From: Atherix ibis
Taxonomy: Eukaryota > Arthropoda > Insecta > Diptera > Athericidae
Assembly (NCBI GenBank): GCA_958298945.1
Contig: CATQJD010000146.1
Location: forward strand, 62,001-126,000
Reading direction: 5' to 3'
Length of the DNA: 64,000 bases
In this document: positions 28,164 to 42,725 of the stretch, piece after piece
Position numbering within the stretch: position 1 is the first letter of the stretch
Layout: every line of letters starts with the position of its first letter
The notes under the pieces: generated by a model
Databases searched by the model: none
Told to the model about the DNA's origin: nothing
What the model saw: the letters and a program-made list of their open reading frames with translations, nothing else
Translations under genes and position numbers: made by a program

Positions 28164-30660
28164 ACTTGTTCATATTCCTCTTAAACATACTACTTCATAT
28201 TCCTCTTAAACATACTACTTCATATTCCTCTTAACATACTACTTCATATTCCTCATAAACATACTACTTCATATTCCTCTTAAACATACTACTTCATATT
28301 CCTCTTAAACATACTACTTCATATTCCTCTTGAATATACAACTTTATATTCCTCTTAAATATTCTACTTCATATTCCTCTTAAACATACTACTTCATATT
28401 CTCTTAAATATACTACTTCATATTCCTCTTAAACATACTACTTCGTATTCCTCTTAAACATACTACTTCATATTCCTCTTAAACATACTACTTCATATTC
28501 CTCTTAAACATACTACTTCATATTCCTCTTAAACATACTACTTCATATTCCTCTTAAACATACTACTTAATATTCCTCTTAAACATACTACTTCATATTC
28601 CTCTTAAATATACTACTTCATATTCCTCTTAAACATACTACTTCATATTCCTCTTAAACATACTACTTCATATTCCTCTTAAACATACTACTTCATATTC
28701 CTCTTAAATATACTACTTCATATTCATCTAAAACATTCTACTTCATATTCCTCTTAAATATACTACTTCATATTGCTCTTAAACATACTACTTCATATTC
28801 TTCTTAAACATACTACTTCATATTCCTCTTAAATAGTGCTACTTCATATTCATCTTAAACATACTACTTCATATTCCTCTTAAACATACTACTTCATATT
28901 CCTCTTAAACATACAACTTCATATACCTCTTAAACATACTGCTTCATATTACTCTTAAACTCACTAGTTCATATTCCTCTTAAACATACTACTTCATATT
29001 CCTCTTAAATATAATACTTCATATTCCTCTTAAACATATTACTTCATATTCCTCTTAAATATACTACTTATATTCCTCTTAAACATACTACTTCATATTC
29101 CTCTTAAACATACTACTTCATATTCCTCTTAAATATACTACTTCATATTCCTCTTAAACATACTACTTCATATTCCTCTTAATTATACTATTTCATATTC
29201 CTCTTAAGCATACTACTTCATATTCCTTTAAACATACTACTTCATATTCCTCTCAATTATACTACTTCATATTGCTCTTAAACATACTACTTCATATACC
29301 TCTTAAATATACTACTTCATATTCATCTTAAACATACTACTTCATATTCTTCTTAAACATACTACCTCATATTCCTCTTAAACATACTACTTCATATTCC
29401 TCTTAAACATACTTGTTCATATTCCTCTTAAACATACTACTTCATATTCCTCTTAAACATACTACTTAATATTCCTCTTAAACATACTACTTCATATTCC
29501 TCATAAACATACTACTTCATATTCCTCTTAAACATACTACTTCATATTCCTCTTAAACATACTACTTCATATTCCTCTTAAATATACAACTTTATATTCC
29601 TCTTAAATATTCTACTTCATATTCCTCTTAAACATACTACTTCATATTCTCTTAAATATAATACTTCATATTCCTCTTAAACATACTACTTCATATTCCT
29701 CTTAAACATACTACTTCATATTCCTCTTAAACATACTACTTCATATTCCTCTTAAACATACTACTTCATATTCCTCTTAAACATACTACTTCATATTCCT
29801 CTTAAACATACTACTTAATATTCCTCTTAAACATACTACTTCATATTCCTCTTAAATATACTACTTCATATTCCTCTTAAACATACTACTTCATATTCCT
29901 CTTAAACATACTACTTCATATTCCTCTTAAACATACTACTTCATATTCCTCTTAAATATACTACTTCATATTCATCTAAAACATTCTACTTCATATTCCT
30001 CTTAAATATACTACTTCATATTGCTCTTAAACATACTACTTCATATTCTTCTTAAACATACTACTTCATGTTCCTCTTAAATATGCTACTTCATATTCAT
30101 CTTAAACATACTACTTCATATTCCTCTTAAACATACTACTTCATATTCCTCTTAAACATACAACTTCATATACCTCTTAAACATACTGCTTCATATTACT
30201 CTTAAACTCACTACTTCATATTCCTCTTAAACATACTACTTCATATTCCTCTTAAATATAATACTTCATATTCCTCTTAAACATATTACTTCATATTCCT
30301 CTTAAATATACTACTTTATATTCCTCTTAAACATACTACTTCATATTTCTCTTAAACATACTACTTCATATTCCTCTTAAATATACTACTTCATATTCCT
30401 CTTAAACATACTACTTCATATTCCTCTTATTATACTATTTCATATTCCTCTTAAGCATACTACTTCATATTCCTTTAAAACATACTACTTCATATTCCTC
30501 TCAATTATACTACTTCATATTGCTCTTAAACATACTACTTCATATACCTCTTAAATATACTACTTCATATTCATCTTAAACATACTACTTCATATTCTTC
30601 TTAAACATACTACCTCATATTCCTCTTAAACATACTACTTCATATTCCTCTTAAATATAC
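28164..30660 (+). repeat. ~1248-bp (50-monomer) higher-order unit, two tandem copies
   Basis: ACTTGTTC occurs at 28164 and 29411, TTCATCTAAAACATT at 28726 and 29974, the AAACTCAC monomer at 28955 and 30202, and AATTATACTATTTC monomers near 29180 and 30428. Spacings are 1247-1248 bp. The two bases short of 1250 are accounted for: +1 in the AAATAGTGC monomer at 28829, and -1 each in ACTACTTATATT near 29068, CCTTTAAAC near 29227 and TTCTCTTAAATATAAT near 29649. Copy 1 also carries a CTCTTAACAT monomer (one base lost) near 28231. Confidence 0.83.
28829..28854 (+). repeat. 26-bp monomer (AAATAGTGC)
   Basis: The usual TTAAATATGCTAC monomer has an inserted base, giving TTAAATAGTGCTAC and 26 bp in total. 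The corresponding monomer in the next ~1248-bp copy is a normal 25-mer, so the insertion arose after the duplication or was not copied. Confidence 0.82.
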
Positions 30661-32100
30661 TACTTCATATTACTCTTAAATATACTACTTCATATTCCTC
30701 TTAAACATACTATTTCATATTCCTCTTAAATATACTACTTCATATTGAGCTTAAACATTCTACTTCGTATTCCTCTTAAACATTCTACTTCATATTCCTC
30801 TTAAACATACTACTTCATATTCCTCTTAAACATTCTACTTCATATTTCTCTTAAACATACCACGTCATATTCCTCTTAAATATACTACTTCATATGCCCC
30901 TTAAACATACTACTTCATATTCCTCTTAAACATACTACTTCATATTCCTCTTAAATATACTACTTCATATTCATCCCAATCATACTACTTCATATTCCTC
31001 TTAAACATACTACTTCATATTCCTCTTAAACATACTACTTCATATTCCTCTTAAATATACTACTTCATATTCCTCTTAAATATGCTACTTCATATTCATC
31101 TTAAACATACTACTTCATAATCCTCTTAAACACACTACTTCATATTCCGCTTAAACATACAACTTCATATACCTCTTAAACATACTGCTTCAAATTACTC
31201 TTAAACTCACTACTTCATATTCCTCTTAAACATACTACTTCATATTCCTCTTAAACATAATACTTCATATTCCTCTTAAACATATTACTACATATTCCTC
31301 TTAAATATACTACTTTATATTCCTCTTAAACATACTACTTCATATTCCTCTTAATTATACTATTTCATATTCCTCTTAAGCATACTACTTCATATTCCTT
31401 TTAAACATACTACTTCATATTCCTCTCAATTATACTACTTCATATTGCTCTTAAACATACTACTTCATATACCTCTTAAATATACTACTTCATATTCATC
31501 TTAAACATACTACTTCATATTCCTCTTAAACATACTACCTCATATTCCTCTTAAACATACTACTTCATATTCCTCTTAAATATACTATTTCATATTCCTC
31601 TTAAATATACTACTTCATATTGAGCTTAAACATTCTACTTCGTATTCCTCTTAAACATTCTACTTCATATTCCTCTTAAACATACTACTTCATATTCCTC
31701 TTAAACATTCTACTTCATATTCCTCTTAAACATACCACGTCATATTCCTCTTAAATATACTACTTCATATTCCTCTTAAACATACTACTTCATATTCCTC
31801 TTAAACATACTACTTCATATTCCTCTTAAATATACTACTTCATATTCATCTAAAACATTCTACTTCATATTCCGCTTAAATATACTACTTCATATTGCTC
31901 TTAAACATACTACTTCATATTCTTCTTAAACATACTACTTCATATTCCTCTTAAATATGCTACTTCATATTCATCTTAAACATACTACTTCATATTCCTC
32001 TTAAACATACTACTTCATATTCCTCTTAAACATACAACTTCATATACCTCTTAAACATACTACTTAATATTACTCTTAAACTCACTACTTCATATTCCTC
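30660..32100 (+). repeat. ~875-bp (35-monomer) partial higher-order repeat
   Basis: TTGAGCTTAAACATTCTACTTCGTATT occurs with GAGC at 30747 and 31622, 875 bp apart. It is followed both times by CATTCTAC monomers and a CCACGTCAT monomer (near 30860 and 31737). TCTCAATTATAC occurs at about 30501 and 31426, 925 bp apart, so the copies differ by two monomers upstream. The block then joins a TTCATCTAAAACATT run (31848) like that of the 1248-bp unit. It is a junction of two neighbouring unit types. Confidence 0.75.
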
Positions 32101-35100
32101 TTAAACATACTACTTCATATTCCTCTTAAACATAATACTTCATATTCCTCTTAAACATATTACTTCATATTCCTCTTAAATATACTACTTTTTATTCCTC
32201 TTAAACATACTACTTCATATTCCTCTTAAACATACTACTTCATATTCCTCTTAAATATATACTTCATATTCCTCTTAAACATACTACTTCATATTCCTCT
32301 TAAACATATTACTTCATATTCCTCTTAAATATACTACTTTATATTCCTCTTAAACATACTACTTCATATTCCTCTTAAATATACTACTTTATATTCCTCT
32401 TAAACATTCTACTTCATATTCCTCTTAAACATACTACTTCATATTCCTCTTAAAAATACTACTTCATATTCCTCTTAAACATACTACTTAATATTCCTCT
32501 TAAAAAAACTACTTCATATTCCTCTTAAATATACTACTTCATATTCATCTCAAACATTCTACTTTATATTCCTCTTAAATATACTACTTCATATTGCTCT
32601 TAAGCATACTACTTCATATTCTTCTTAAACATACTACTTCATTTTCCTCTTAAATATGCTACTTCATATTCATCTGAAACATACTACTTCATATTCCTCT
32701 TAAACATACTACTTCATATTCCTCTTAAACATACAACTTAATATATCTCTTAAACATACTACTTCATATTCCTCTTAAACTCACTACTTCATATTCCTCT
32801 TAAACATACTACTTCATATTCCTCTTAAATATACTACTTCATATTCCTCTTAAACATACTACTTCATATTCCTCTTAAACATACTACTTCATATTCCTCT
32901 TAAATATACTACTTCATATTCATCCCAAACATACTACTTCATATTCCTCTTAAACATACTACTTCATATTCCTCTTAAACATAATACTTCATATTCCTCT
33001 TAAACATACTACTTCATATTCCTCTTAAACATACTATTTCATATTCCTCTTAAATATACTACTTCATATTCCTCTTAAACATACTACTTCATATTCCTCT
33101 TAAACACACTACTTCATATTCCTATTAAACATACTTCTTCATATTCCTCTTAAACATACTACTTCATAATCCTCTTAAGCATATTACTTAATATTCTTCT
33201 TAAATATACTACTTTATGTTCCTCTTAAACATACTACTTCATATTTCTCTTAAACATACTACTTCATATTCCTCTTAAACATACTACTTCATATTCCTCT
33301 TAAATATACTACTTCACATTCCTCTTAAACATACTTGTTCATATTCCTCTTAAACATACTACTTCATATTCCTCTTAAACATACTACTTCATATTCCTCT
33401 TAAACATACTACTTCATATTCCTCATAAATATACTACTTCATATTCCTCTTAAACATACTACTTCATATTCCTCTTAAACATACTACTTCATATTCCTCT
33501 TAAATATACAACTTTATATTCCTCTTAAATATTCTACTTCATATTCCTCTTAAACATACTACTTCATATTCTCTTAAATATACTACTTCATATTCCTCTT
33601 AAACATACTACTTCATATACCCCTTAAACATACTACTTCATATTCCTCTTAAACATACTACTTCATATTCCTCTTAAACATACTACTTCATATTCCTCTT
33701 AAACATACTACTTCATATTCCTCTTAAACATACTACTTAATATTCCTCTTAAACATACTACTTCATATTCCTCTTAAATATACTACTTCATATTCCTCTT
33801 AAACATACTACTTCATATTCCTCGTAAACATACTACTTCATATTCCTCTTAAACATACTACTTCATATTCCTCTTAAATATACTACTTCATATTCATCTA
33901 AAACATTCTACTTCATATTCCTCTTAAATATACTACTTCATATTGCTCTTAAACATACTACTTTATATTCTTCTTAAACATACTACTTCATATTCCTCTT
34001 AAATATGCTACTTCATATTCATCTTAAACATACTACTTCATATTCCTCTTAAACATACTACTTCATATTCCTCTTAAACATACAACTTCATATACCTCTT
34101 AAACATACTGCTTCATATTACTCTTAAACTCACTACTTCATATTCCTCTTAAACATACTACTTCATATTCTTCTTAAACATAATACTTCATATTCCTCTT
34201 AAACATATTACTACAAATTCCTCTTAAATATACTACTTTATATTCCTCTTAAACATACTACTTCATATTCCTCTTAAACATACTACTTCATATTTTCTTA
34301 AATATACTACTTCATATTCCTCTTAAACATACTACTTCATATTCCTCTTAATTATACTATTTCATATTCCTCTTAAGCATACTACTTCATATTCCTTTTA
34401 AACATACTACTTCATATTCCTCTCAATTATACTACTTCATATTGCTCTTAAACATACTACTTCATATACCTCTTAAATATACTACTTCATATTGAGCTTA
34501 AACATTCTACTTCGTATTCCTCTTAAACATTCTACTTCATATTCCTCTTAAACATACTACTTCTTATTCCTCTTAAGCATTCTATTTCATATTCCTCTTA
34601 AACATACCACGTCATATTCCTCTTAAATATACTACTTCATTTTCCTCTTAAACATACTACTTCATATTCCTCTTAAATATACTACTTCATAATCATCCCA
34701 ATCATACTACTTCATATTCCTCTTAAACATACTACTTCATATTCCTCTTAAACACACTACTTCATATTCCTATTAAACATACTACTTCATATTCCGCTTA
34801 ATCATACAACTTCATATACCTCTTAAACATACTGCTTCATATTACTCTTAAACTCACTACTTCATATTCCTCTTAAACATACTACTTCATATTCCTCTTA
34901 AACATATTACTTCATATTCCTCTTAAATATACTACTTTTTATTCCTCTTAAACATACTACTTCATATTCCTCTTAAACATACTACTTCATATTCCTCTTA
35001 AATATATACTTCATATTCCTCTTAAACATACTACTTCATATTCCTCTTAATTATACTATTTCATAAAATCTCTTAAGCATACTACTTCATATTCCTTTTA

Positions 35101-37680
35101 AACTTAATACTTCATATTCCTTTTAAACATACTACTTCATATTCCTCTTAAACATATTACTTCATATTCCTCTTAAATATACTACTTTATATTCCTCTTA
35201 AACATACTACTTCATATTCCTCTTAAATATACTACTTTATATTCCTCTTAAACATTCTACTTCATATTCCTCTTAAACATACTACTTCATATTCCTCTTA
35301 AAAATACTACTTCATATTCCTCTTAAACATACTACTTAATATTCCTCTTAAAAAAACTACTTCATATTCCTCTTAAATATACTACTTCATATTCATCTCA
35401 AACATTCTACTTTATATTCCTCTTAAATATACTACTTCATATTGCTCTTAAGCATACTACTTCATATTCTTCTTAAACATACTACTTCATTTTCCTCTTA
35501 AATATGCTACTTCATATTCATCTGAAACATACTACTTCATATTCCTCTTAAACATACTACTTCATATTCCTCTTAAACATACAACTTAATATATCTCTTA
35601 AACATACTACTTCATATTCCTCTTAAACTCACTACTTCATATTCCTCTCAAACATACTACTTCATATTCCTCTTAAATATACTACTTCATATTCCTCTTA
35701 AACATACTACTTCATATTCCTCTTAAACATACTACTTCATATTCCTCTTAAATATACTACTTCATATTCATCCCAAACATACTACTTCATATTCCTCTTA
35801 AACATACTACTTCATATTCCTCTTAAACATAATACTTCATATTCCTCTTAAACATACTACTTCATATTCCTCTTAAACATACTATTTCATATTCCTCTTA
35901 AATATACTACTTCATATTCCTCTTAAACATACTACTTCATATTCCTCTTAAACACACTACTTCATATTCCTATTAAACATACTACTTCATATTCCTCTTA
36001 AACATACTACTTCATAATCCTCTTAAGCATATTACTTAATATTCTTCTTAAATATACTACTTTATGTTCCTCTTAAACATACTACTTCATATTTCTCTTA
36101 AACATACTACTTCATATTCCTCTTAAACATACTACTTCATATTCCTCTTAAATATACTACTTCACATTCCTCTTAAACATACTTGTTCATATTCCTCTTA
36201 AACATACTACTTCATATTCCTCATAAACATACTACTTCATATTCCTCTTAAACATACTACTTCATATTCCTCTTAAACATACTACTTCATATTCCTCTTA
36301 AATATACAACTTTATATTCCTCTTAAATATTCTACTTCATATTCCTCTTAAACATACTACTTCATATTCTCTTAAATATACTACTTCATATTCCTCTTAA
36401 ACATACTACTTCATATACCTCTTAAACATACTACTTCATATTCCTCTTAAACATACTACTTCATATTCCTCTTAAACATACTACTTCATATTCCTCTTAA
36501 ACATACTACTTCATATTCCTCTTAAACATACTACTTAATATTCCTCTTAAACATACTACTTCATATTCCTCTTAAATATACTACTTCATATTCCTCTTAA
36601 ACATACTACTTCATATTCCTCGTAAACATACTACTTCATATTCCTCTTAAACATACTACTTCATATTCCTCTTAAATATACTACTTCATATTCATCTAAA
36701 ACATTCTACTTCATATTCCTCTTAAATATACTACTTCATATTGCTCTTAAACATACTACTTTATATTCTTCTTAAACATACTACTTCATATTCCTCTTAA
36801 ATATGCTACTTCATATTCATCTTAAACATACTACTTCATATTCCTCTTAAACATACTACTTCATATTCCTCTTAAACATACAACTTCATATACCTCTTAA
36901 ACATACTGCTTCATATTACTCTTAAACTCACTACTTCATATTCCTCTTAAACATACTACTTCATATTCTTCTTAAACATAATACTTCATATTCCTCTTAA
37001 ACATATTACTTCAAATTCCTCTTAAATATACTACTTTATATTCCTCTTAAACATACTACTTCATATTCCTCTTAAACATACTACTTCATATTTTCTTAAA
37101 TATACTACTTCATATTCCTCTTAAACATACTACTTCATATTCCTCTTAATTATACTATTTCATATTCCTCTTAAGCATACTACTTCATATTCCTTTTAAA
37201 CATACTACTTCATATTCCTCTCAATTATACTACTTCATATTGCTCTTAAACATACTACTTCATATACCTCTTAAATATACTACTTCATATTGAGCTTAAA
37301 CATTCTACTTCGTATTCCTCTTAAACATTCTACTTCATATTCCTCTTAAACATACTACTTCTTATTCCTCTTAAGCATTCTATTTCATATTCCTCTTAAA
37401 CATACCACGTCATATTCCTCTTAAATATACTACTTCATTTTCCTCTTAAACATACTACTTCATATTCCTCTTAAATATACTACTTCATATTCATCCCAAT
37501 CATACTACTTCATATTCCTCTTAAACATACTACTTCATATTCCTCTTAAACACACTACTTCATATTCCTCTTAAACATACTACTTCATATTCCGCTTAAT
37601 CATACAACTTCATATACCTCTTAAACATACTGCTTCATATTACTCTTAAACTCACTACTTCATATTCCTCTTAAACATAC
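32100..37680 (+). repeat. ~2.8-kb (112-114 monomer) higher-order unit, two tandem copies
   Basis: TTCATCTCAAACATTCTACTTTATATT occurs at 32547 and 35395 (2848 bp). TTCATCTAAAACATT occurs at 33896 and 36694 (2798). The TATTTTCTTAAAT monomer is marked at 34293 and 37091 (2798), and TTCCGCTTAATCATACAAC at 34794 and 37592 (2798). The 50-bp change between markers reflects two monomers present near 33350-33420 and absent near 36200. Early in copy 2 (35020-35150) about four extra monomers are present. The first copy starts near 32100, the copies meet near 34880, and the second ends near 37680. Its last part is also the start of the 5649-bp duplication described separately. Confidence 0.85.
35047..35072 (+). 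repeat. 26-bp monomer with CATAAAATC
   Basis: The monomer has TTTCATAAAATCTC where others have TTTCATATTCCTC, a multi-base change adding one base. It occurs once and lies in the stretch of extra monomers that distinguishes the second ~2.8-kb copy from the first. Confidence 0.8.
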
Positions 37681-38660
37681 TACTTCATATTCCTCTTAAA
37701 CATAATACTTCATATTGCTCTTAAACATATTACTACATATTCCTCTTAAATATACTACTTTATATTCCTCTTAAACATACTACTTCATATTCGTCTTAAT
37801 TATACTATTTCATATTCCTCTTAAGCATACTACTTCATATTCCTTTTAAACATACTACTTCATATTCCTCTCAATTATACTACTTCATATTGCTCTTAAA
37901 CATACTACTTCATATACCTCTTAAATATACTACCTCGGATTCATCTTAAACATACTACTTCATATTCCTCTTAAACATACTACCTCATATTCCTCTTAAA
38001 CATACTACTTCATATTCCTCTTAAATATACTACTTCATATTACTCTTAAATATACTACTTCATATTCCTCTTAAACATACTATTTCATATTCCTCTTAAA
38101 TATACTACTTCATATTGAGCTTAAACATTCAACTTCGTATTCCTCTTAAACATTCTACTTCATATTCCTCTTAAACATACTACTTCATATTCATCTTAAA
38201 CATTCTACTTCATATTCCTCTTAAACATACCACGTCATATTCCTCTTAAATATACTACTTCATATTCCTCTTAAACATACTACTTCATATTCCTCTTAAA
38301 CATACTACTTCATATTCCTCTTAAATATACTACTTCATATTACTCTTAAATATACTACTTCATATTCCTCTTAAACATACTACTTCATATTTCTCTTAAA
38401 CATACTACTTCATATTCCTCTTAAACATACTATTTCATATTCCTCTTAAACATACTACTTCATATTCCTCTTAAACATACTACTTCATATTCCTCTTAAA
38501 CATACTACTTCATATTCCTCTTAAACATACTACTTCATATTCCTCTTAAATATACTACTTCATATTACTCTTAAATATACTACTTCATATTCCTCTTAAA
38601 CATACTACTTCATATTCCTCTTAAACATACTACTTCATATTCCTCTTAAATATACTACTT

Positions 38661-39116
38661 CATATTGATCTTAAACATTTTACTTCATATTCCTCTTATA
38701 CATACTACTTCATATTCCTCTTAAACATACTACTTCATATTTCTCTTAAACATACTACTTCATATTCCTCTTAAACATACCACGCCATATTCCTCTTAAA
38801 TATACTACTTCATATTCCTCTTATACATACTACTTCATATTCCTCTTAAACATACTACTTCATATTCCTCTTAAATATACTACTTCATATTGATCTTAAA
38901 CATTTTACTTCATATTCCTCTTATACATACTACTTCATATTCCTCTTAAACATACTACTTCATATTTCTCTTAAACATACTACTTCATATTCCTCTTAAA
39001 TATACTACTTCATATTCATCCCAAATATACTACTTCATATTCCTCTTAAACATACTACTTCATATTCCTCTTAAACATACTACTTCATATTCCTCTTAAA
39101 TATACTACTTCATATT
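38661..39116 (+). repeat. 225-bp (9-monomer) local triplet
   Basis: TTGATCTTAAACATTTTACTTC followed by CTCTTATACATAC begins at 38667, 38892 and 39117, exactly nine monomers apart. The matching place in the second 5649-bp copy has only two such monomers, at 44316 and 44641 (325 bp apart), showing that five monomers were gained here or lost there. Confidence 0.85.
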
Positions 39117-41400
39117 GATCTTAAACATTTTACTTCATATTCCTCTTATACATACTACTTCATATTCCTCTTAAACATACTACTTCATATTTCTCTTAAA
39201 CATACTACTTCATATTCCTCTTAAACATACCACGCCATATTCCTCTTAAATATACTACTTCATATTCCTCTTATACATACTACTTCATATTCCTCCTAAA
39301 CATACTACTTCATATTCCTCTTAAATATACTACTTCATATTCCTCTTATACATACTACTTCATATTCCTCCTAAACATACTACTTCATATTCCTCTTAAA
39401 TATACTACTTCATATTCATCCCAAACATACTACTTCATATTCCTCTTAAACATACTACTTCATATTCCTCTTAAATATACTACTTCATATTCCTCTTAAA
39501 CATACTACTTCATATTCCTCTTAATTATACTACTTCATATTCCTCTTAAGCATACTACTTCATATTCCTTTTAAACATACTACTTCATATTACTCTCAAT
39601 TATACTACTTCATATTCCTCTTAAACATACTACTTCATATACCTCTTAAATATACTACTTCATATTCATCTTAAACATACTACTTCATATTCATTTTAAA
39701 CATACTACTTCATATTCCTCTTAAACATACTACTTCATATTCCTCTTAAATATACTACTTCATATTCCTCTTAAACATACTACTTCATATTCCTCTTAAT
39801 AATACTACTTCATATTCCTCTTAAACATACTACTTCATATTCCTATTAAACATACTACTTCATATTCCTCTTAAATATACTACTTCATATTACTCTTAAA
39901 TATACTACTTCATATTCCTCTTAAACATACTACTTCATATTCTTCTTAAACATACTATTTCATATTCCTCTTAAATATACTACTTCATATTGAGCTTAAA
40001 CATTCTACTTCATATTCCTCTTAAACATTCTACTTCATATTTCTCTTAAACATACTACTTCATATTCCTCTTAAACATTCTACTTCATATTCCTCTTAAA
40101 CATACCACGTCATATTCCTCTTAAATATACTACTTCATATTCCTCTTAAACATACTACTTCATATTCCTCTTAAACATACTACTTCATATTCCTCTTAAA
40201 TATACTACTTCATATTCCTTTTAAACATACTACTTCATATTCCTCTTAAATATACTACTTCATATTGATCTTAAACATTTTACTTCATATTCCTCTTATA
40301 CATACTACTTCATATTCCTCTTAAACATACTACTTCATATTTCTCTTAAACATACTACTTCATATTCCTCTTAAACATACCACGCCATATTCCTCTTAAA
40401 TATACTACTTCATATTCCTCTTATACATACTACTTCATATTCCTCCTAAACATACTACTTCATATTCCTCTTAAATATACTACTTCATATTCCTCTTATA
40501 CATACTACTTCATATTCCTCCTAAACATACTACTTCATATTCCTCTTAAATATACTACTTCATATTCATCCCAAACATACTACTTCATATTCCTCTTAAA
40601 CATACTACTTCATATTCCTCTTAAATATACTACTTCATATTCCTCTTAAACATACTACTTCATATTCCTCTTAATTATACTACTTCATATTCCTCTTAAG
40701 CATACTACTTCATATTCCTTTTAAACATACTACTTCATATTACTCTCAAATATACTACTTCATATTCCTCTTAAACATACTACTTCATATACCTCTTAAA
40801 TATACTACTTCATATTCATCTTAAACATACTACTTCATATTCATTTTAAACATACTACTTCATATTCCTCTTAAACATACTACTTCATATTCCTCTTAAA
40901 TATACTACTTCATATTCCTCTTAAACATACTACTTCATATTCCTCTTAATAATACTACTTCATATTCCTCTTAAACATACTACTTCATATTCCTATTAAA
41001 CATACTACTTCATATTCCTCTTAAATATACTACTTCATATTACTCTTAAATATACTACTTCATATTCCTCTTAAACATACTACTTCATATTCTTCTTAAA
41101 CATACTGTTTCATATTCCTCTTAAATATACTACTTCATATTGAGCTTAAACATTCTACTTCATATTCCTCTTAAACATACTACTTCATATTTCTCTTAAA
41201 CATACTACTTCATATTCCTCTTAAACATTCTACTTCATATTCCTCTTAAACATACCACGTCATATTCCTCTTAAATATACTACTTCATATTCCTCTTAAA
41301 CATACTACTTCATATTCCTCTTAAACATACTACTTCATATTCCTCTTAAATATACTACTTCATATTCCTTTTAAACATACTACTTCATATTCCTCTTAAA
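39101..41400 (+). repeat. 1150-bp (46-monomer) tandem duplication nested in the 5649-bp segment
   Basis: TTGATC recurs at 39117 and 40267, CTTAATAATAC monomers start at 39796 and 40946, and TTGAGC is at 39992 and 41142, always 1150 bp apart. The copies are nearly identical by eye: CATACTATTTC against CATACTGTTTC, and CTCTCAATTATAC against CTCTCAAATATAC. The second 5649-bp copy has only one version (CTTAATAATAC monomer at 45320), so this nested duplication occurred after the large one or was lost from the other copy. Confidence 0.87.
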
Positions 41401-42325
41401 CATACTATTTCATATTCCTCTTAAATATACTACTTCATATTGAGCTTAAACATTCTACTTCATATTCCTCTTAAACATACTACTTCATATTCCTCTTAAA
41501 CATAGTACTTCATATTCCTCTTAAACACACTACTTCATATTCCTATTAAACATACTACTTCATATTCCTCTTCAACATACTACTTCATATTCCTCTTAAG
41601 CATATTACTTCATATTCCTCTTAAATATACTACTTTATATTCCTCTTAAACATACTACTTAATATTCCTCTTAAACATACTACTTCATATTCCTCTTAAA
41701 CATACAACTTCATATTCCTTTTAAATATACTACTTCATATTCCTCTTAAATATACTTGTTCATATTCCTCTTAAACATACTACTTCATATTCCTCTTAAA
41801 CATACTACTTCATATTCCTCTTAAACATACTACTTCATATTCCTCATAAACTTAATACTTCATATTCCTCTTAAACATACTACTTCATATTCCTCTTAAA
41901 CATACTACTTCATATTCCTCTTAAACATACTACATCATATTCCTCTTAAATATACTACTTTATATTCCTCTTAAACATTCTACTTCATATTCCTCTTAAA
42001 CATACTACTTCATATTCCTCTTAAATATACTACTTCATATTCCCCTTAAACATACAACTTCATATTCCTCTTAAACATACTACTTCATATTCCTCTTAAA
42101 CATACTACTTCATATTCCTCTTAAACATACTACTTCATATTCCTCTTAAACATACTACTTCATATTCCTCTTAAACATACTACTTAATATTCCTCTTAAA
42201 CATACTACTTCATATTCCTCTTAAATATAATACTTCATATTCCTCTTAAATATACTACTTCATATTCCTCTTAAACATACTACTTCATATTCCTCTTAAA
42301 CATACTACTTCATATTCCTATTAAA

Positions 42326-42725
42326 TATACTACTTCATATTCATCTTAAACATTCTACTTCATATTCCTCTTAAATATACTAATTCATATTGCTCCTAAA
42401 CATACTACTTCATATTCTTCTTAAACATACTACTTCATATTACTCTTAAATATGCTACTTCATATTCATCTTAAACATACTACTTCATATTCCTCTTAAA
42501 CATACTACTTCATATTCCTCTTAAACCTACAACTTCATATATCTCTTAAACATTCTACTTCATATTCCTCTTAAATATACTAATTCATATTGCTCCTAAA
42601 CATACTACTTCATATTCTTCTTAAACATACTACTTCATATAACTCTTAAATATGCTACTTCATATTCATCTTAAACATACTACTTCATATTCCTCTTAAA
42701 CATACTACTTCATATTCCTCTTAAA
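42326..42725 (+). repeat. 200-bp (8-monomer) unit, two copies
   Basis: An ordered run of variant monomers is repeated twice: CATTCTAC, then TACTAATTCATATTGCTC, CTAAACATAC, TTCTTC, an ATTACTC/ATAACTC monomer, TATGCTACTTC, TTCATC and two near-consensus monomers. One copy starts near 42341 and the next near 42541 after the AAACCTACAACTTCATATATC monomer. The run sits at the 3' end of the first 5649-bp copy. Confidence 0.82.

Larger units (their letters stand above)
37060..42715 (+). repeat. First copy of a 5649-bp segmental tandem duplication within the array
   Basis: Rare markers here recur 5649 bp later: TATTTTCTTAAAT (37091 to 42740), TACCTCGGATTCATC (37932 to 43581), TTGATCTTAAACATTTTAC (38667 to 44316) and CCACGCCAT (38781 to 44430). 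5649 is 226 monomers minus one base. This copy is longer than the second: it has three 225-bp-spaced TTGATC monomers (38667, 38892, 39117) where the second has two, and a 1150-bp segment present twice. The last markers, CATAGTAC (41501) and AAACCTACAAC (42521), are 4374 bp before their partners. Confidence 0.88.
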